From: an uncultured Sphingomonas sp.
GTDB lineage: Bacteria > Pseudomonadota > Alphaproteobacteria > Sphingomonadales > Sphingomonadaceae
Reading direction: 5' to 3'
Assembly (NCBI RefSeq): GCF_934560975.1
Contig: NZ_CAKTFO010000001.1
Location: 310,001-374,000 of the forward strand
Length of the DNA: 64,000 bases
Shown here in pieces: positions 59,828 through 64,000 of the stretch. Numbering within the stretch: position 1 is the stretch's first letter; every line of letters starts with the position of its first letter. Under the pieces are notes generated by a model. It saw nothing but the letters and a program-made list of their open reading frames with translations. It made no database searches and was not told where the DNA came from. Both the position numbers and the translations under genes were made by a program.

Positions 59828-60357
59828 CAGGCTGCCACCACGACCGTGTAGCAGGTCATATCGTCGCGTTTGCCGCGCGCCACCTCATGGCCCTTCTTGC
59901 GCAGGCCGGTGAGGGCGGCCCGCATCGTGTGTGGCAGCCAGCCGGTAGCGCTGGTCAGCTCCGCCATCGAAGCGCCGCCCTCGCGCTGGAGCAGCTCCAG
60001 CACCAGCGCCGACTTGATCACGCGGGCAGGTGCCGGGGCGGGGGCGGGGGACGCGGGCTCTGGCGCATCGTCATCCGCATCCACAGGCGCGGCTTCGGCT
60101 GGCTCGATGCCGATGGCGGTCAGCCCAGCCGGCGTGATGTAAAGGCCAAAGCTTAGGTCGCCCTCGGTGCGGGCGATGCAGTCGATGTCGCTAGTCTCGC
60201 GCTCTTCGAGCATCGCCAGGGCGACAAGGCTGGCGATGGCCTTGCCGACGCGTGCGCCGGCGGGGTTGAGGATGGCGGGCAGGGGATGGAGGCTGCCGCT
60301 GTCGCGCTGGGCGGCGGTCGAGAGCAGGATGCTCTGGGTGTCGTTGAGCTTGGGCAT
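59827..60357 (-). CDS. DUF3489 protein
   Basis: 176 residues from ATG 60357 (GGAG 10 bases before). The C-terminal 60 residues are the DUF3489 winged-helix-like domain: KSALVLELLQREGGASMAELTSATGWLPHTMRAALTGLRKKG. The N-terminal half (LNDTQSILLSTAAQRDSGSLHPLP) is also typical. It is probably the regulator or DNA-binding partner of the recombinase module. Confidence 0.9.
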   Translation of the reverse strand: MPKLNDTQSILLSTAAQRDSGSLHPLPAILNPAGARVGKAIASLVALAMLEERETSDIDCIARTEGDLSFGLYITPAGLTAIGIEPAEAAPVDADDDAPEPASPAPAPAPARVIKSALVLELLQREGGASMAELTSATGWLPHTMRAALTGLRKKGHEVARGKRDDMTCYTVVVAA

Positions 60358-60617
60358 ATACGTGGTCTCCGCTTGGAGAACGGCATCAATGCCGCTTCCA
60401 CGGACCCCAGCCCCGGGGATCGACACATCCGGGGCGGCGCGGGGCTTTGAGCATTCGGCCTCCGCGACGCAGCTGTTCGCTCTGGTCGGCTACGAAGTCG
60501 AGTGATGTTTGCAGCGGGCGGCCGTTTCAGCAAATGGGGCCGCAAGACGACCGCTCGCGGACATCCTTGCTTCGTTACCGATCCGTTCTAAACAACCCTG
60601 AAGACCAGGGGGGATAG
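60358..60617. other. intergenic region, promoter of the recombinase trio
   Basis: 260 bases between divergent genes. No open frame with a start signal and no clear terminator is seen. Expected to hold the promoters for the DUF3489-led operon and the secreted protein. Confidence 0.4.
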
Positions 60618-61166
60618 ATGTTCGGGAAGCTGTACTGTGCCGCTATGGTTCTGCTCGCCGGGGCATCGGCGGCGCATTCCGCGGAGCCAGATGCCGCGCC
60701 GATACCGGCTTCGGTGAGCGCGCTTACGGGATGCTGGGAAGGGCGCGGCGAGGTGATGAGCAAACCCGTCGTTATATTTATCACCGCATACCCGATTGTA
60801 CGCGGTGCGATGGTGGCGCTGGAAGCCGCGAGTAGCGCCATCGCGGATCCGCAGGACCAATATGCCGCGCACTTGGTCTTTGGTGGATCCGACAAACAGC
60901 CGGGATCAAAGGTTGATCATATCGTCGGATACTGGGCGGATAGCTTTGGTGGCGCGTTCGCGGCGACCGGACAGGGCGAGAGCCGCGCGGATGGTTTCGA
61001 CATCACCTACCACTATCCCGACGACGCGTTCGTGAACCGCTGGCGCTTCTCGGGTGATCAACTCACGTGGCGGATCGTGGCGCGAGACGGCAAAGGCGCT
61101 GAAAAGCCGTTTGCCAGTTACGCGTTCCACAAGACGGCTTGCCGATCTTCGACCGATCCCCGCTGA
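60618..61166 (+). CDS. secreted protein of unknown function (182 aa)
   Basis: GGGGG ribosome site before ATG 60618. Signal peptide MFGKLYCAAMVLLAGASAAHSA. The mature part reads LTGCWEGRGEVMSKPVVIFI, GGAFAATGQGESRADGFDITYHYPDDAFVNRWRF and LTWRIVARDGKG, a lipocalin-like beta pattern as in DUF1579-type proteins. A chromosomal household gene rather than a defence gene. Confidence 0.72.
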   Translation: MFGKLYCAAMVLLAGASAAHSAEPDAAPIPASVSALTGCWEGRGEVMSKPVVIFITAYPIVRGAMVALEAASSAIADPQDQYAAHLVFGGSDKQPGSKVDHIVGYWADSFGGAFAATGQGESRADGFDITYHYPDDAFVNRWRFSGDQLTWRIVARDGKGAEKPFASYAFHKTACRSSTDPR

Positions 61167-61378
61167 GTTCATATGCGTCTGGTACGGCGCCGCCAGCGCT
61201 GAGCGCCACCCAGCAAGAAGCTGGACGTCGGGCAATGCTTCATCTCGGACCTCGCAAACTGACCGGGCAGAGCGGCTGCTCCCCGGGTCAAACATTCGGG
61301 TGGAACTTGCTGCACGATTAACGGAACTGACGATCTTTGATCCCGTTGATTTAGAACAAAAATACCAGGAGACGCGGG

Positions 61379-61597
61379 ATGGCTCAGGCATGTGCGCTTA
61401 CGGAAGGCGCCTTTGGCGCTTGGACAGACGGCAAGGCCGCCAAGCCCTACCTGCGAGCCCTCGGCCACGAACGATTATCCGCTGCTTTCCCGCTCGATCC
61501 GAACGCGACTCGCGCCGCAACCGTGCTCGCGGACGCCGGCCTGAAGGCTATGCTGTGTGCGTGGATAGAAGAGCGCTACGGCGCTGGCGGCGACTAG
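61379..61597 (+). CDS. small hypothetical protein (72 aa)
   Basis: ATG 61379 is preceded by AGGAG at 9 bases. Helical, soluble sequence with DGKAAKPYLRALGHERLSAAF. No family recognised. It precedes the TIR operon by about 260 bases with no overlap; a functional link is not shown. Confidence 0.45.
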   Translation: MAQACALTEGAFGAWTDGKAAKPYLRALGHERLSAAFPLDPNATRAATVLADAGLKAMLCAWIEERYGAGGD

Positions 61598-61854
61598 GTC
61601 GTGAACCCCTAAACGATCGCTACTGGATCGAGCCTTAAACGTCCGACTTGGGTGGATTTCGGTCCGGCCGCTTTGAAGGGCTGACAACACCATCCCCGCC
61701 GTTCGTTAAGCTGGAAAAAGCTTCAATTGCGAAGCGCTCGGCAAGCGGTCTTGTATCAACGCAGCGGTTCTCACACCGCGAACCGGACGAGGCAGCTGGA
61801 CTCATGCCGCGTATCCATTATGTTCTCGCCTTGAATCCAACGATCGGAGCGAAC

Positions 61855-62238
61855 ATGGCCGGACCGCGTGTCTTCACCAGCTTTGCAATCGAGGACGCCA
61901 ACCTGCGCACGCTGCTCGTTGGTCAGGCCCGCAACGACCGGATCGATTTCGAGTTGGTGGACTACTCCGTCAAAGAGCCCTGGAGCTCAGCATGGAAGAC
62001 CGCCTGCCGTGCCAGGATCAAGACCTGTCGCGCAATGATCGGCATCGTTACGTGGAACACGCCCAAGGCGGAAGGTGCATTGTGGGAGATGCAGTGCGGA
62101 CTGGAGGAGGGCCTTCCGCTGCTAGCGATCCACGGCTCGCAGTCGGACGCGGGCGTCCGGCTGCCCGGCACCTTAAGCAGCCTAGCGGTTCATCCCTGGA
62201 GCCACGCCACCATCGCCAATTTCTTACGTCGGGTCTGA
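61855..62238 (+). CDS. TIR-like domain protein (ThsB/DUF1863 type), first gene of the TIR-caspase operon
   Basis: 127 residues from ATG 61855, which has GGAG at a good distance; longer in-frame starts lead into unrelated sequence. The fold runs RVFTSFAIEDANLRTLLVGQ (beta A), IDFELVDYSVKEPW, MIGIVTWNTPKAEGALWEM with the catalytic Glu78, and GLPLLAIHG. This MTH538-like class is typical of Thoeris ThsB sensors, which on phage infection turn NAD into a cyclic ADP-ribose isomer. The caspase-like gene follows after 7 bases, pointing to it as the receiver of the signal (inference). Confidence 0.88.
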   Translation: MAGPRVFTSFAIEDANLRTLLVGQARNDRIDFELVDYSVKEPWSSAWKTACRARIKTCRAMIGIVTWNTPKAEGALWEMQCGLEEGLPLLAIHGSQSDAGVRLPGTLSSLAVHPWSHATIANFLRRV

Positions 62239-62245
62239 GCGACGG

Positions 62246-63193
62246 ATGCGGCTGGCACTCTGCGTTGGCATCGACGCTTATGATGGATGTCCGCTGTCGG
62301 GATGCGTCGCGGACGCGAACGCCGTTGCCGATCTCTTGGCTCGCGACGAGGACGGCACCCCGAACTTCACTGTCGATCTGATCACGTCCGATAACGCTCG
62401 CATCACGCGCGGCTCGCTGCGGAAAGCCGTGCGGGATCTCTTCTCGCGGTCTGACCCTGACATCGCGCTTTTCTACTTCGCAGGCCATGGCGGCCGGGAA
62501 CGAGCCAGCGGATCTCTCATCACTCAGGATGCAGCGCCAAACGACGAGGGGGTGTCGATGGCCGACATCATCGGCTGGGCCAACGACTGCAAGGCCAAGG
62601 AGCGCATAATCGTGCTCGACTGCTGCCACGCCGACTCTATAAGCGAGCAGCTCGCCAGCCCGGGCAAGGTGCCGATCGCTGAAGGCGTAACGGTCATCTC
62701 GGCCTGTCGATCGGACCAGTTTGCCGCCGAACGCAACGGACGCGGGCTCTTCACGAGCCATTTCTGCGACGCGCTGGACGGCGGAGCCGCCGACGTGCGC
62801 GGTTGCGTGACCCTCGGCGGTCTTTACGCCTACGTTAGCGAGGTGATGAGTCATCGCGACCAGCGACCAATGTTCCAGACGAGCCTCGCACGCGTTTCAG
62901 CGCTGAGGAAGGCCGAGGCCGCCGTGTCGGACCAAAAGCTGCGCCAGCTTCCCCAAATCTTCCCGGCCAAAGACCACAGGCTCGCTCTCGACTCCAGCTA
63001 CGAGCCGACGGCCGAGCCGAGGCATGACGCGAACGAGGCCGTTTTCTCTCTCCTCCAGCAATGCCGTGCGGCGCGTCTGGTTGTGCCTTCCACCCACGAC
63101 CACCTTTACGACGCTGCCATGAATGACGGCGCCTGTGAGCTGACGCCCCTCGGTCAGTTCTACTGGAGCGCGGTCAAGGCGCACCGCATATGA
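62246..63193 (+). CDS. caspase-like protease (peptidase C14 family)
   Basis: 315 residues. The p20-like core begins LALCVGIDAYDGCPLSGCVADANAV; catalytic His81 lies in FYFAGHGG and catalytic Cys127 in IIVLDCCHAD. Then AEGVTVISACRSDQFAAE and GRGLFTSHFCDAL follow as in bacterial caspases. The C-terminal 85 residues (KLRQLPQIFPAKDHRLALDSSYEP, AARLVVPSTHDHLYDAAMN, ELTPLGQFYWSAVKAHR) form an extra domain that could sense the signal. It is followed by the SLOG gene with an ATGA overlap. Known homologues beside TIR genes degrade cellular proteins when activated. Confidence 0.9.
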   Translation: MRLALCVGIDAYDGCPLSGCVADANAVADLLARDEDGTPNFTVDLITSDNARITRGSLRKAVRDLFSRSDPDIALFYFAGHGGRERASGSLITQDAAPNDEGVSMADIIGWANDCKAKERIIVLDCCHADSISEQLASPGKVPIAEGVTVISACRSDQFAAERNGRGLFTSHFCDALDGGAADVRGCVTLGGLYAYVSEVMSHRDQRPMFQTSLARVSALRKAEAAVSDQKLRQLPQIFPAKDHRLALDSSYEPTAEPRHDANEAVFSLLQQCRAARLVVPSTHDHLYDAAMNDGACELTPLGQFYWSAVKAHRI

Positions 63194-63672
63194 AGGTAGG
63201 AATCACCGGCCATCAACGTCGGGTCGGAGCCGATTGGTCGTGGGTCTCGAATACACTGCACGCCGACTTGCGCGCTCTCGGCTCACCCCTCGATGGTTAC
63301 TCAAGCCTAGCTGCCGGAGCAGACCAGTTGTTCGCCCGCGCAGTTCTCGATGTCGGAGGACGCCACCATGCTGTCATCCCGCTTAACGACTACGCCAGCA
63401 GCTTCGACGACGAGAATGCCGCAACGGCCTACCGCGCCCTTTTAGCCCTGTCCTGTCCTGTTCAACTGTACGGGTCAGATGATCCCCAACGCGCCTTCTT
63501 CGACGCGGGTGCCTGGATCGTGCAGCACGTCGACCTGCTGCTTGCCGTCTGGGATGGCGAGCCGGCTCAAGGGCTGGGCGGAACCGCAGACATCGTCGCC
63601 CTTGCCCGAAATCGGACGCTCGCAACTATAGTTCTCGATCCCGTCGCACGAACTCGGACCAGGAGCGCCTGA
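63190..63672 (+). CDS. SLOG-superfamily Rossmann-like protein, candidate nucleotide-signal sensor
   Basis: 160 residues. The SLOG/LOG pattern is clear: KVGITGHQRR at the start, LDGYSSLAAGADQLFARAVLD, HHAVIPLNDYASSFDD, then FDAGAWIVQHVDLLLAVWDG and GLGGTADIVALAR, the Gly-rich nucleotide loop. SLOG domains bind NAD- or nucleotide-derived ligands; one in ThsA senses cyclic ADP-ribose. It is coupled by overlap on both sides (ATGA with caspase; TGATG with the second TIR). It could be a sensor, sponge or hydrolase for the TIR product (inference). Confidence 0.8.
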   Translation: MKVGITGHQRRVGADWSWVSNTLHADLRALGSPLDGYSSLAAGADQLFARAVLDVGGRHHAVIPLNDYASSFDDENAATAYRALLALSCPVQLYGSDDPQRAFFDAGAWIVQHVDLLLAVWDGEPAQGLGGTADIVALARNRTLATIVLDPVARTRTRSA

Positions 63673-64000
63673 TGCCCATAAAGGTCTTTATCTCGCATCA
63701 GCAGCAGGACTCTGTGCTGGCCGGCAGCGTGGCGTATCGGCTAAAGGCCCACCACCAGATCGACAGCTATCTCGACCTGATCGACCCCAACGTGCGCCGG
63801 GGTGAGGATCTTGCGGCGCACCTGCGCGCCGTTATGGGGACGTGCACGCAACTGCTCGCGGTCGTGTCGGCCGCCACGCGGGAGTCGCAATGGGTTCCTT
63901 GGGAGATCGGCGTCGCGACGGAGAAGAACTTCCCGCTCGCGACTTATTCCAGCAGTATGACGCCGCCGCCGGAGTTTTTGCGCAAGTGGCCCTACCTGCG
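63672..64000 (+). CDS. second TIR domain protein, cut by window end
   Basis: ATG 63672 overlaps the SLOG stop by one base. The visible 109 residues are a canonical TIR domain: KVFISHQQQDSVLAGSVAYRLK, SYLDLIDPNVRRGEDLAAHLRAVM, LLAVVSAATRESQWVPWEIG with catalytic Glu78. This class differs from the first gene's ThsB-like class. It would cleave or cyclise NAD, perhaps giving a different product. The C terminus and anything downstream are not in the window. Confidence 0.88.
   Translation, partial: MPIKVFISHQQQDSVLAGSVAYRLKAHHQIDSYLDLIDPNVRRGEDLAAHLRAVMGTCTQLLAVVSAATRESQWVPWEIGVATEKNFPLATYSSSMTPPPEFLRKWPYL

Noticed and set aside
1..64000. CRISPR array or rRNA genes
   Set aside because: No regularly spaced direct repeats of CRISPR type and no rRNA-like stretch were seen.

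Overview
The window looks like a chromosomal segment of a GC-rich alphaproteobacterium, most likely a sphingomonad. The reasons are the high GC content, the TonB-receptor neighbourhood, the HK97-type prophage gene set, and a serine-recombinase/DUF2924/DUF3489 trio that is common in Sphingomonadales and Rhizobiales. The genus is inference; no rRNA or other taxonomic marker is present.

Layout. (1) 1-5456 is ordinary chromosome: the 3' end of a TonB-dependent receptor, a Tat-exported PLP aminotransferase, a hemerythrin-like protein, a PPP-family phosphatase, a cyclophilin and tRNA-Ser(GGA). (2) 5443-48319 is an apparently complete siphovirus-like prophage of about 42.9 kb integrated in the 3' end of the tRNA-Ser. 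Both ends carry the same 14-bp core and copies of a GGGGTAYSG-type repeat that probably bind the integrase arm domain. Its order is: integrase; a leftward run of 15 tightly overlapping early genes; a CI/Cro-type switch with three matching operators; primase, DnaB and a DUF1376 protein; an inserted YgiB/YgiC-like pair; a NusG-like protein; HNH; terminase, portal, protease and HK97 capsid; head-tail connectors; tail tube; a tail chaperone pair with a -1 frameshift site; an 1831-residue tape measure; tail tip/fibre genes including an SGNH esterase; a lysis cassette with embedded Rz/Rz1; and a right-end accessory block (winged-helix, lipoprotein, HTH, Dam, SHOCT, YozE-like and HIRAN proteins).

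(3) 48320-60617 is a mosaic accessory island. It holds a ParB-methyltransferase plus DUF5681 pair (probably a remnant of another phage), a DUF6998-like protein, a decayed Eco29kI-type restriction-modification system whose vsr gene is still intact, a three-gene cassette of unknown role (including a PIN/DUF4935 protein) bounded by near-identical 26-bp palindromes, and a large serine recombinase with DUF2924 and DUF3489 partners.

(4) 60618-64000 has two small ordinary or unknown genes and then the most interesting locus: a tightly packed operon TIR - caspase-like protease - SLOG - TIR, cut by the window end. The TIR plus caspase pair matches the recently described type IV Thoeris logic, in which a TIR-made cyclic ADP-ribose isomer activates a caspase-like protease. 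The interposed SLOG gene and second TIR gene are not part of the minimal two-gene system as I know it and may define a new architecture.

All calls rest on reading the sequence and translations; no database search was run.
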